From Deltaproteobacteria bacterium (GTDB lineage: Bacteria; Desulfobacterota; Desulfobacteria; Desulfobacterales; ETH-SRB1), in NCBI GenBank assembly GCA_030272815.1, contig JAJSZT010000029.1:1-40095 (forward strand): a DNA stretch of 40,095 nucleotides. The letters are read 5' to 3'. This document shows, in pieces, positions 33,038-40,095 of this stretch. The notes under the pieces were generated by a model that saw only the letters and a program-made list of their open reading frames with translations, did not search any database and was not told the origin of the DNA. Each line of letters opens with the position of its first letter. Position 1 is the first letter of the stretch. The translations under genes were made by a program, and so were the position numbers.

Positions 33038-33919
33038 TTACATGTTTTTTCCACCATAGTCCTTGCCCCTGGCGCTTTTGAGGAAGACCAGACTTCCCAC
33101 TTCACAGCCGATGTGGTGAGCTATGACTGGACACTTTGCCTTGAGCACAAAAAAGATGTTTTTTTTAACATCGCTGAGTGTCTCGTAGTTTCCCTGCCCC
33201 TTGGCTATGATCAGATCAGCGCTTTCAAACCGCTGTTTAAATTCTTCCGAACATGCAGCCAGGATGGTACCGGGGGCGTCAGAACCGTTATCAATAACTT
33301 CAACAAGATCAGCCATGCCTGTCGTTCGGGCGTCAGCAAGGCAAGCATCGTTAATGACCGGACTCCCCTTCACTACAAGGGTTATTTTCTCGAGCGGCAT
33401 TTGCTCGATGAGCAAGCGGTCAAAAACAATTTCTCCGGCGTTGTCCGCCAGATAGAGAATATCTTTCGCCTCAGATACCGCTTCGCGAAATTGCTCCGGA
33501 TCTCCTGCAAGCGGCGCTGTCAACGCATGCTCAATTGCATTGTGAACCTGAGCCTCGTTTATATGATGATTTACACCAGAGTCGATGATATTACCCGCAA
33601 TCGCCAGGCGAATTGCCGTATCCAATGGCTCGCGAGACCGCTCGATCCGCTCTTTGAGCTCTGGATAAAGCTCTAAAGCGAAATAGTTGAAACGATCCTT
33701 GATGTCACGGTACGGGTCGTTGTCGCCTGTCATCTGACGAATCAGGCTGTGGATATGTTGAGCCATAAGCGGGGGAGATTTCCGCAGATTCATCTCGCTT
33801 GCCGCGCGCAATACCTTACGGAGCACCTGCTCGTGGATCGTCTCATCATCAGTCGTAAGCCTGGCAGCCTCAAGAGTTTGTCGGAGAAGACATGGAATAC
33901 ATTCAAAATAGGTTTTCAT
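33038..33919 (-). CDS. DUF89 family protein (damage-control phosphatase-like)
   Basis: 293 residues of the DUF89/ARMT1 family: metal-dependent phosphatases in several characterised members. Visible motifs: an N-terminal C7xxC10 pair (ECIPC), IAGNIIDSG (about 107-115), DNAGEIVFD (159-167), KGSPVINDA (184-192) and KGQGNYE (240-246). The Asp and Asn residues in these blocks form the metal and phosphate site. It leads the ferredoxin and CDF operon, 14 bases before the ferredoxin start, behind a promoter with two palindromes. Archaeal and sulfate-reducer relatives often sit with iron-sulfur or FeMo-cofactor genes, as here. The substrate is unknown. Confidence 0.88.
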   Translation of the reverse strand: MKTYFECIPCLLRQTLEAARLTTDDETIHEQVLRKVLRAASEMNLRKSPPLMAQHIHSLIRQMTGDNDPYRDIKDRFNYFALELYPELKERIERSREPLDTAIRLAIAGNIIDSGVNHHINEAQVHNAIEHALTAPLAGDPEQFREAVSEAKDILYLADNAGEIVFDRLLIEQMPLEKITLVVKGSPVINDACLADARTTGMADLVEVIDNGSDAPGTILAACSEEFKQRFESADLIIAKGQGNYETLSDVKKNIFFVLKAKCPVIAHHIGCEVGSLVFLKSARGKDYGGKNM

Positions 33920-33994
33920 AATTCACACCCAGTGCTCCCTTTCACCAACGGCCGCCGCTGAAACGATGTTTCCTTTTTACGGTAAAAAAGTCCT

Positions 33995-34034
33995 GGTAAT
34001 ATATTACCTTTAAACGGGCTATTGTTCAAACAAT
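33995..34034 (-). promoter_or_regulatory. Promoter with two palindromes upstream of the DUF89 operon
   Basis: On the - strand, TTGAAC (34029-34024) and TAATAT (34006-34001) are 17 bases apart. The -10 box lies inside the perfect palindrome GGTAATATATTACC (33995-34008). The -35 box lies inside ATTGTTCAAACAAT (34021-34034), inverted arms with a 2-base centre. Two symmetric sites over the two promoter boxes suggest repression. The regulator is unknown. Confidence 0.5.
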
Positions 34035-34122
34035 AATTTTAGATTTTATAGTGTGTAATTCAATACCGTTGGTAAAAAATCCACTTCTGTGATTGTGATA
34101 GGCGAACCGTGAAAAATTCTCA

Positions 34123-34165
34123 CAAAAAACAAAAAAGGGTTAATCATAATTGGCTGACCCTTTTT
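34123..34165 (-). terminator. Intrinsic terminator behind tRNA-Arg
   Basis: On the - strand, AAAAAGGGTCA and TAACCCTTTTT form a stem around an AT-rich loop, followed by TGTTTTTTG. It lies just downstream of the tRNA-Arg 3' end. Confidence 0.6.
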
Positions 34166-34173
34166 GAAATCAT

Positions 34174-34249
34174 TGGTGCCCCCGGCAAGGATCGAACTTG
34201 CGGCACATGGATTAGGAATCCAATGCTCTATCCACTGAGCTACGGGGGC
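34174..34249 (-). tRNA. tRNA-Arg (anticodon CCT)
   Basis: A complete 76-base cloverleaf including CCA: acceptor GCCCCCG pairs with CGGGGGC, D-arm TAGCTCAGTGGATAGAGC, anticodon loop TTCCTAA giving CCT (codon AGG), T-loop GTTCGATCC. The encoded CCA is at 34174-34176. A decayed integrase lies nearby, but on the 5' side of this tRNA. Confidence 0.95.
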
Positions 34250-34823
34250 ATTTAGTAAGAAAAACAATTTATCAGGCTTCACAATTGTAACTTCTCAGTA
34301 AATCCGGGTAAATTACATGATACAAGACTCGCCAGCGGACTCGTCTTTTTTAGCTTTGTGCGAAATTGTGCCCGCAACGGATTTTAGGTAATTATCTTAC
34401 TGTTTGGCAGCAAGTTTGAGGTCAGTGTCATTTACAATATTATATCGGTCAAAGACTGATCTCGTCTTATGTCCTTAAATCATCATAGCTACACGTTCGG
34501 GGACTCCAGAGCGGACCAATTTCTAATGGAGGTCCTTCTGAAATCGTGAAAGTGTTTTTAAATTAATTTTAGCATCTTTGCAAGAATTTTTCCATGCCTT
34601 ATCGAACCGTGTTCCTGAACTACTTAAATTGTAAAGCGGAGTCCTATTTTATCGAGATTTTCCTTTTCGCATTTGACACTATATGCATTTAGCTTCTGGT
34701 CGCCGAAATCGAGAGGCCTACTCTCATCTTCAATACAGCACGAAAGGCTTACGCCTCTCTTCATGACACACAAGCGTAACGGAATAGTGGCCACGTGGAG
34801 CCGATTATTATGATTGCTTTTCC
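34250..34823. other. Region with decayed integrase and no intact gene
   Basis: Apart from the recombinase remnant (34397-34625), this region shows no recognisable gene. The part from 34630 to 34823 is unassigned and includes an imperfect GAGGCCTACTCTC inverted word around 34710-34757. Confidence 0.5.
34397..34625 (-). pseudogene. Remnant of a tyrosine recombinase (phage-type integrase)
   Basis: Three frames on the - strand reconstruct an integrase C-terminus: RFDKAWKNSCKDAKI, then after a frameshift HFHDFRRTSIRN, then after a one-base deletion LVRSGVPERVAMMI, a TAA stop, and GHKTRSVFDRYNIVNDTDLK ending LAAKQ. These contain the catalytic H-x-x-R (HDFR), the GHK histidine and the DRY tyrosine. 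At least two frameshifts and one nonsense codon make it inactive. It probably marks the edge of a former integrated element that may have brought the two genes to its right. Confidence 0.75.
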
Positions 34824-35825
34824 TCAGTGGCCGCTGTTCAATGCTGATAAGAATGTTCCGACAAATTCGAGTAGCCTTCTCTCTATTTCCGCTGTACTTT
34901 GTGTGGTTTCCCTGATGACCATATTAAGAGAAGTGGTGACATCCACTACTGGAACTTTTCCTTCCTTTCGACGAACCGTGGTCTCACTTATTTCTGTGGG
35001 AACGCGTAATGATTCGGCGGCATGCTTTAATACCGTAAGTACTTCATCCAGCTTTCGCTTACCAGGGGTCACACGGAAAAGGAACCTGTCCAGCATTGCT
35101 GGTGAGACGAATACATCAGTAGCCAGAGACGTCGGGCTTTGGGAGAGATAGAGTTCAACAATTGAGCCTGTGCCGACTTTCCATCCTAATTGACTCGCGA
35201 AAGACTTCGTGCTACTCCATAACTTAGCAAAATTCCTGCGATTCCTCGAGTTTTCTTCAGGGTCTGGTCCTGAAAGCTCACCAATAATGGGGTGAGGCGG
35301 GGTAAAACCCAGTGTCTCAAAACCTTCTTTGATCCAGGCGACAAACTGGTCATCGGATTGAGCGACAATGTTGTAAAAATCCCTCCATAGAAAGAGTTCT
35401 TTTTCGGGCGGTTTTATGTATTTTGGATTCTCTAATACGGCTTGAGTCGGAGACGTCCAAGACGACCGAACGTAAACCAGTCCATCGATTGGTAGGGCTA
35501 AATATCTTTCGAGTTGTAATCGATCATCCGGTTCTGATCCCTGTGTTTCAAGAGCGTTAATCTTGTGTTCACATATGACAATGTGCCCATCGGCCAGCGT
35601 TAGCCGCATGTCTGGACAACAGTTAGTGCCATCGTACAAAACTTGCGTTTCCACCTTTTCGACAACAGGGTTTCTCCATCCGTTTTCTTGAGCATAACGA
35701 CCAAAAACGAGTTCAGCATATGCGTTGCGTACGTGTTCATTGATCGTTAACGCAGCAGCAAAGAATTCCGTGAGGTGATCTTCTTTTGACTGGGTCAGGG
35801 CTCGTGTTGACCAGAATAGATTCAT
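34824..35825 (-). CDS. PD-(D/E)XK nuclease-like protein
   Basis: 333 residues with no close family recognised. The N-terminal half carries a PD-(D/E)XK-type active site: P71-D72 (CCPDMRLTLADG), a short hairpin, then E86-x-K88 (IVICEHKIN), preceded by an N-terminal helix SKEDHLTEFFAAAL typical of this superfamily. The rest (about 140-330) is of unknown fold. It lies beside a decayed integrase and a HEPN-like gene in the same direction, a setting common for defence genes. It could be a restriction-type or abortive-infection nuclease. Activity is inferred only from the motif. Confidence 0.65.
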   Translation of the reverse strand: MNLFWSTRALTQSKEDHLTEFFAAALTINEHVRNAYAELVFGRYAQENGWRNPVVEKVETQVLYDGTNCCPDMRLTLADGHIVICEHKINALETQGSEPDDRLQLERYLALPIDGLVYVRSSWTSPTQAVLENPKYIKPPEKELFLWRDFYNIVAQSDDQFVAWIKEGFETLGFTPPHPIIGELSGPDPEENSRNRRNFAKLWSSTKSFASQLGWKVGTGSIVELYLSQSPTSLATDVFVSPAMLDRFLFRVTPGKRKLDEVLTVLKHAAESLRVPTEISETTVRRKEGKVPVVDVTTSLNMVIRETTQSTAEIERRLLEFVGTFLSALNSGH

Positions 35826-35886
35826 TTAGTCTTAATCATAACGATGGAATTAACCAGCGGTCAGGTTGAATGATTTGCTGTGCAAA

Positions 35887-36483
35887 TTATTTTCCATTTA
35901 TAAATACATCTTGGAAAACATTTTCAAAATTATCTCTGAGTGGGTCACCTGGAGGTGCATTTCGAAGGTTACGCAAGTATTCAGCAAGACCACTTCTAAA
36001 ATCGAGATAAAATCGTCTTGGGTCAATCATTAGTACATCAATTCCATTCATTTTCTTAACATTAAAATAGTTAGTTTGATGTTCAAACCCTCCATGACAA
36101 ATAGCAAAACCATGTGCTAAGCCATTCCGAAAATATTTCCATAATATTTTTTCATATTTTTTGTCAAAAAGGATTCTTCTCTTAAAGTCAGGATTCATGT
36201 AACTAAGGAATCCTTTGAATCTCTGATAATTTTTCTTACTCAAGCCTTCTTTGAATTTCCCTAAAGCTTCAATTGCGCAACATACAGAAGTGGCAAAGAT
36301 CAAGAGTGAAGACTGTTTTGGAGCTTTTGATATTCCATTGAAGACATCTATCAATGATTTTATTAAAACCATTCTTAGCCTTTTATCAAAGTAGAGAACT
36401 TTTTGATGATATGTCAGCTTAGGTAATTGAGCTCTATCAATGTCGATCCAGCCAGTAAGTTTTTTAAAATCTGCATGTTTCAT
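35887..36483 (-). CDS. Small HEPN-like protein of unknown function
   Basis: 198 residues from ATG 36483; a TTG four codons upstream is less likely. I do not recognise the family. It is largely helical and contains YFRNGLAHGF: R119-N-G-L-A-H124 fits the Rx4-6H signature of HEPN ribonucleases and toxins, with a polar residue after the Arg as is usual. It may be a toxin or defence RNase, or a non-catalytic HEPN protein. It is 61 bases upstream of the nuclease-like gene in the same direction and could be co-transcribed. Confidence 0.55.
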   Translation of the reverse strand: MKHADFKKLTGWIDIDRAQLPKLTYHQKVLYFDKRLRMVLIKSLIDVFNGISKAPKQSSLLIFATSVCCAIEALGKFKEGLSKKNYQRFKGFLSYMNPDFKRRILFDKKYEKILWKYFRNGLAHGFAICHGGFEHQTNYFNVKKMNGIDVLMIDPRRFYLDFRSGLAEYLRNLRNAPPGDPLRDNFENVFQDVFINGK

Positions 36484-36812
36484 ATATCTGCACAAATGAT
36501 TAGTGAGAAAAAATGCTCAATATTATGGAACGAAATCGCGCACTACATTAGCACCTTATATAAAATCATAAAAGCACCGTCCTGCCAAGGAAAAAACAAG
36601 TAAGATTTTATTCCGCAGTTTACAGGTCGTAAGCCTAAAAACCACTATAACCTTCAACGGTGACGGTTTACTATACTATTATTATCTGTTTTACAGGATT
36701 TTGTTTGGTATTATTGGATGTTTAATACTGTGAAAAAATATTACAATGTGTATTATGAGGAAGGCTGCAATGTGGTGTAATGCTGTAATGTGACTGAGCT
36801 GCGGGGCAATAG
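36484..36812. other. Spacer between HEPN-like gene and mltD
   Basis: No gene seen. It contains AT-rich sequence, a GTAATG/TGTAATG word repeat (about 36775-36792), and a CGGGGCAA/TTGCCCCG hairpin (36803-36838) that overlaps the mltD stop but lacks a T-run. Confidence 0.45.
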
Positions 36813-38621
36813 TTATTCAACATATACTTTTTGCCCCGGATATATTTTGCTTCTGGGTGTTAGATTATTTGTGCGTAAAAAGCGCTCGAGGGGCACGTTA
36901 TGGTTTTTTGCTATCCTGAAGGGGCTATCTCCGCGTTTTACCAGATATGTTCTTAAACTTTCTTTTGTTGCCGGTGCCGGGCTTTCCTTTTGTCCGGGTA
37001 TTTTTAGCACCTGTCCAATATGAAGATTCGTATTTAAAAGGTTGTTCAGCTTCTGAAGTTTTTTTGTCGTAGTATCAAAACGCCTGGCTATAATCCACAA
37101 AGAGTCACCGCGTTTTACGATATATTTTGATGTATGTTTATATTTGGGCTCACGAGCCGAGTATACTGCTCCCTTTTGTGGAATTTTAAGCCTTTTGCCT
37201 GCTACGATTAAATTATTTTTACGTATGTTGTTTGCCCGTGCAATGCTTTTGACACTTGTACGGTAGCGCCTCGCTATAGTTGAAAGGGTTTCTCCCCGCC
37301 TTACCTTGTGGTACACGGTTCTTGTGCTTCTGGGTGGAGAACAGATCGGTATCTCATCCAGCTTTGAAAGCAGTACTTCACGTTTGCCCGGGGGAACTCT
37401 CAGAGAATATTGATCAGAGGGCAATATCTTGTATCGCAGCTCTGGATTAAGTTCTTTTAGTATTTTTTCAGAAGTTCCTATATTTTTTGCTATGTCTTTG
37501 AGATGTGCCTGTTTTGAAACAGACATAGTTTCATATTCTAATGGAGAAACTGTTTCTATTGAATCTATCCCGTATTTTTCCAGATTTTTGACTATATGTA
37601 GAGTTGCAAGGAACCTGGGGACATATCTGGCGGTTTCCCTCGGAAGCCTTTGATATAGATCCCAGAAATCGTCAAGGTAGTTTATATTCTGACCCCGTAT
37701 TACACGAAGCACCCTTCCTTCCCCGCAATTATACGACGCAAGAACTGTGTTCCAGTCGCCAAAGATGTTATGCAGTTCTTTCAGGTATGCTATAGCAGCT
37801 TTTGTTGACTTGACAGGATCAATTCTTTCATCAATAAATATATCACGTTTAAGGCCGAACTTGTAGCCGGTTGAGGGAATAAACTGCCAGAGTCCGAGAG
37901 CTCTGGCTTTTGAAAGCGCAACCACATTAAATCCACTTTCGATAAGAGGGAGCCATGACAGCTCAACAGGAAGACCGGCTTTTTTAAGTTCCGATACTAT
38001 AAATGGGCGATATCGGCCTGAACGTTTGTAAGATCTGATAAAAAATTTTTTCTCTCCACCTTTGGTAAAAAGATCTATTTCAGCCTTTACATGTTTGTTT
38101 AACACAATTGGGATGGCGTTATGGTCTCCATTTACCACTATATTGCGGGATGCATAGATTTCTAAGATGCGTTTTGAAATCATAAAACGCAGGTCTTCTT
38201 TCTGCTGTATTAGGTTTGGATCGTCATCAGTATCAACGTTCAAAATTAAAGAGTAGGCCTGATCAAGAGCCTCAAGGGCATTTTCAAGTTCTCCTTTTTG
38301 CCAGAAATCCTGGGCTGCCTGACAGTAGTCGAGAGCTTCATCAAGAACAGACTGTATTTTTATCCTTTCTGAATTAGTTACTGTATATTCATCGCTTTTA
38401 ACCTCTGATTTGCTATGATTGGTTTTGGTAAGATTAATGAGAGCAGATTTATTAGTTGCATTGTCTGCCTTATGGGTTGGCTTTGTGTCAGGAGGACTTT
38501 TTAATTCAGATAAATCAGAATTGTTATGCTGATGAACAGAAGTCTTCTGCAATCTTTGGACGCATCCGCATAATAGAAATAGTATTAAAACTGATACAAA
38601 AATTATGCGTGAAATTATCAA
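36813..38621 (-). CDS. mltD: MltD-type lytic transglycosylase with three LysM domains
   Basis: 602 residues, lipoprotein (lipobox LCGC, Cys20). The SLT catalytic domain spans about 205-340; the catalytic Glu228 sits in LPLIESGFN, followed by ALGLWQFIPSTG and LASYNCGEGRV. Three LysM peptidoglycan-binding domains follow at about 437-481, 499-542 and 558-601 (for example VRRGETLSTIARRY). It cleaves murein to the anhydro product on the inner face of the outer membrane. TTG start at 38621, preceded by AAGAGG. A region of low complexity (about 25-75) separates the lipid anchor from the enzyme. Confidence 0.92.
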   Translation of the reverse strand: MIISRIIFVSVLILFLLCGCVQRLQKTSVHQHNNSDLSELKSPPDTKPTHKADNATNKSALINLTKTNHSKSEVKSDEYTVTNSERIKIQSVLDEALDYCQAAQDFWQKGELENALEALDQAYSLILNVDTDDDPNLIQQKEDLRFMISKRILEIYASRNIVVNGDHNAIPIVLNKHVKAEIDLFTKGGEKKFFIRSYKRSGRYRPFIVSELKKAGLPVELSWLPLIESGFNVVALSKARALGLWQFIPSTGYKFGLKRDIFIDERIDPVKSTKAAIAYLKELHNIFGDWNTVLASYNCGEGRVLRVIRGQNINYLDDFWDLYQRLPRETARYVPRFLATLHIVKNLEKYGIDSIETVSPLEYETMSVSKQAHLKDIAKNIGTSEKILKELNPELRYKILPSDQYSLRVPPGKREVLLSKLDEIPICSPPRSTRTVYHKVRRGETLSTIARRYRTSVKSIARANNIRKNNLIVAGKRLKIPQKGAVYSAREPKYKHTSKYIVKRGDSLWIIARRFDTTTKKLQKLNNLLNTNLHIGQVLKIPGQKESPAPATKESLRTYLVKRGDSPFRIAKNHNVPLERFLRTNNLTPRSKIYPGQKVYVE

Positions 38622-39064
38622 TTCAGGCCTCTTAATGAGCTTTTTTGTGACATGGTGTTAGAAAAAATGTTTTTTTGTTCGATTACACAATAATGTATAT
38701 CTTTGTCAAGGTTTTAGTTAATTGATTGATTTTCGTAAAGATAAAAATGTTGATTAAAATTTAGCCTTTATTATGATTTTTCAATACCCCGTCCGCTTGC
38801 GGCGGCTATCTTCATTTTTAGGCGAGTTGCCGTCAATTTTTTTGTGTAAGATTAAGCTGGATGCTTATTTGAGGCAGATGTTTTCAATATTTTTATTTCT
38901 GTACAGTAGATTTAGAATAATTAGGCTTAAAATCAAAAGAAAAAAGACGATATTACCAGAAAAGAGTTTAATATTTAATCATAACATGGCTTAATTGTAA
39001 ATTATGCCTAATAATAGAATTTGATATTTATAAAAGAGACAGTTAATTATATCTTTTTTTATTA

Positions 39065-39227
39065 AACCTAAGTTGAGCGATTTTTTGCGAAGAAATGTGC
39101 CAATATCTTGATGCAGCGAGGTTTGCGAAAAGCGTAGGCATACCAATGGATATGTCGAGACTTTTCGCAAGTCCTTGATGCGCAAGAGATTGGTGCAGGT
39201 CGAGTAAAAAATCGCTCAATTTAGGTT
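39065..39227. mobile_element. Family B MITE-like element, copy 2 (163 bp)
   Basis: It begins AACCTAAGTTGAGCGATTTT and ends AAAATCGCTCAATTTAGGTT: terminal inverted repeats of about 22 bases with one or two mismatches. Same length and nearly the same sequence as 11271-11433. It lies 65 bases upstream of the tRNA cluster. Confidence 0.85.
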
Positions 39228-39253
39228 AAAACATGCTGATTTTAAAAATTATA

Positions 39254-39280
39254 TTGTAATTAATTTGGATTAACTATACA
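39254..39280 (+). promoter_or_regulatory. Candidate promoter of the tRNA cluster
   Basis: TTGTAA (39254-39259) and TATACA (39275-39280) are 15 bases apart, about 13 bases before tRNA-Thr. Spacing is short for sigma70. Confidence 0.3.
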
Positions 39281-39292
39281 AGGTTTTTATAT

Positions 39293-39365
39293 GCCAGCGT
39301 AGCTCAGCTGGTAGAGCTACTGATTTGTAATCAGTGGGTCGGGGGTTCGAGTCCCTCCGCTGGCT
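39293..39365 (+). tRNA. tRNA-Thr (anticodon TGT)
   Basis: A 73-base cloverleaf: acceptor GCCAGCG pairs with CGCTGGC, D-arm TAGCTCAGCTGGTAGAGC, anticodon loop TTTGTAA giving TGT (codon ACA). The 3' CCA is not encoded (TCA follows). Confidence 0.95.
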
Positions 39366-39410
39366 TCACAGGTAATAGCGAAAATTTTTTATTCTGTATG
39401 AAAACGACAA

Positions 39411-39495
39411 GGTGGGGTTCCCGAGTGGTCAAAGGGAACAGACTGTAAATCTGTCGGCGAAGCCTTCGGAGGTTCAAATCCTCCCCCCACCACCA
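39411..39495 (+). tRNA. tRNA-Tyr (anticodon GTA)
   Basis: An 85-base type II tRNA with long variable arm: acceptor GGTGGGG pairs with CCCCACC, anticodon loop CTGTAAA giving GTA, T-loop GTTCAAATC, CCA encoded (39493-39495). Confidence 0.95.
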
Positions 39496-39668
39496 CCTCA
39501 AAGCAAGTCGTATGTAGGAGATTTCGTTTTGATATCGGGATCGATAATGAACTGCATGGCTTCCTGCGTAACTCTTACAGCGTTCTGCGTTTTTGAGGAA
39601 ACTTAATTATTATCTTTATGACATCTCTATGGCTTAATTCTTGTGGAGAATGATAATTGAATATTTAA

Positions 39669-39744
39669 GCGGGAGTAGCTCAGTTGGTAGAGCTCTAGCC
39701 TTCCAAGCTGGAGGTCGCGAGTTCGAGTCTCGTCTCCCGCTCCA
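39669..39744 (+). tRNA. tRNA-Gly (anticodon TCC)
   Basis: A 76-base cloverleaf: acceptor GCGGGAG pairs with CTCCCGC, anticodon loop CTTCCAA giving TCC (codon GGA), CCA encoded. A 173-base spacer of no recognised content separates it from tRNA-Tyr. Confidence 0.95.
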
Positions 39745-39760
39745 AACCAAAAATGTTAGT

Positions 39761-39837
39761 GCCCACGTAGCTCAGTCGGTAGAGCGCTTCCTTGGTAAGG
39801 AAGAGGTTCACCGGTTCGATTCCGGTCGTGGGCTCCA
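39761..39837 (+). tRNA. tRNA-Thr (anticodon GGT)
   Basis: A 77-base cloverleaf: acceptor GCCCACG pairs with CGTGGGC, anticodon loop TTGGTAA giving GGT (codon ACC), CCA encoded. It is the last of the Thr-Tyr-Gly-Thr series; tuf is the expected next gene outside the window. Confidence 0.95.
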
Positions 39838-39886
39838 GTATACAATAATTGGGGCATGGTTCTAACTTCGGCTACTATCCCAACAA

Positions 39887-39995
39887 AAAATTGTTAATTG
39901 TCGATTGATGATTGAAGGTATTTTATTAATTTTAAAAAAGACTGAGCGAAGCGATTCCACAAATCAACAATCATCAATCGACAATCAACAATTTT
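39887..39995. repeat. Inverted repeat downstream of the tRNA cluster
   Basis: Left arm AAAATTGTTAATTGTCGATT then GATGATTG; right arm CAATCATCAATCGACAATCA then ACAATTTT: about 28 bases with one mismatch. The arms enclose about 50 bases, including a GAGCGAAGCG word. It could form a large cruciform or RNA hairpin between the tRNAs and the next gene. Confidence 0.75.
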
Positions 39996-40030
39996 GACTA
40001 TAATAGGTATAGTTCACAAACAGCATGCAC

Positions 40031-40054
40031 AGTTATTTTTGACCGAGCCTTTAG
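40031..40054. repeat. Partial family C repeat end
   Basis: AGTTATTTTTGACCGAGCCT followed by TTAG matches one terminus of the 7845-8031 element. Only this end is within the window. Confidence 0.6.
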
Positions 40055-40095
40055 GGCGGTCTTATGATGGTTAAAGGACAATAAACTGTTGTAAT

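Larger units (their letters stand above)
38622..39292. other. Intergenic region upstream of the tRNA cluster
   Basis: AT-rich with no convincing gene; a 73-codon open frame at 38773-38994 lacks a ribosome site and homology. It contains a family B element (39065-39227). The leftward mltD promoter and the tRNA-cluster promoter should also lie here. Confidence 0.5.

Noticed and set aside
34046-34282. Open frame over tRNA-Arg
   Set aside because: It is an artefact of translating the tRNA gene.
36803-36838. CGGGGCAA/TTGCCCCG hairpin as mltD terminator
   Set aside because: It overlaps the coding end and has no T-run on the - strand; recorded only as a hairpin.
38773-38994. 73-codon open frame upstream of the tRNA cluster
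   Set aside because: No ribosome site, biased low-complexity composition and no recognisable family.
39412-39865. Open frames running through tRNA-Tyr, tRNA-Gly and tRNA-Thr
   Set aside because: They translate tRNA sequence; the cloverleaves explain the region.

Overview
The window looks like a piece of a sulfate-reducer-type deltaproteobacterial (Desulfobacterota) chromosome. The signs are a variant System I cytochrome c maturation operon with a CXXXY-type CcmE, five multiheme c-type cytochromes, an orphan CooC maturation ATPase, a metal/FeMo-cofactor-like operon, and AT-rich intergenic spacers full of short word-like repeats. The species cannot be named from the sequence alone.

Layout. 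(1) 1-4778, + strand: ccmA (5' truncated), ccmB, ccmC, a small ccmD-like gene, ccmE and ccmF. A 29-codon TPR fragment lies behind ccmF. (2) 5190-9953, - strand: a 7-heme cytochrome, a PilZ protein, an orphan LuxR-type regulator whose receiver lacks its aspartates, a 6-heme paralogue of the 7-heme protein, and a 12-heme cytochrome. (3) 10185-23410, + strand, behind a near-consensus promoter: NHL propeller, YVTN-propeller lipoprotein, outer-membrane beta-barrel, three successive CsgG/LpoB-fold proteins, a double-parvulin lipoprotein, a 26-heme lipoprotein cytochrome, a 16-heme cytochrome and a second NHL propeller. (4) 23589-26467, - strand: cooC and a Ski2-like helicase. (5) 26792-31149, + strand: RND efflux adaptor and pump. 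(6) 31363-33919, - strand: DUF89 protein, 2x[4Fe-4S] ferredoxin, and a CDF transporter fused to a FeMo-cofactor-binding domain. (7) 34174-36483: tRNA-Arg, a decayed tyrosine recombinase, a PD-(D/E)XK protein and a HEPN-like protein. (8) mltD, then a Thr-Tyr-Gly-Thr tRNA cluster at the right edge, the order found upstream of tuf in many bacteria.

How it fits together. Regions 2 and 3 read as one extracellular-electron-transfer locus. The five cytochromes carry 67 predicted haems, and the ccm operon that attaches haem sits beside them. The beta-barrel with the 26-heme lipoprotein and 16-heme protein would form a porin-cytochrome conduit. The paralogous 7- and 6-heme proteins are candidates for extracellular or filament-type cytochromes. 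The propellers, parvulin protein and CsgG-fold trio look like an assembly or export apparatus. This combination, especially the CsgG-fold trio, is the best candidate for an incompletely described system here.

At least four families of palindromic or MITE-like repeats and several low-complexity word repeats occupy the spacers. Several genes (ccmD-like, regulator, parvulin protein, CDF transporter) take their last codons or stop from repeat sequence.
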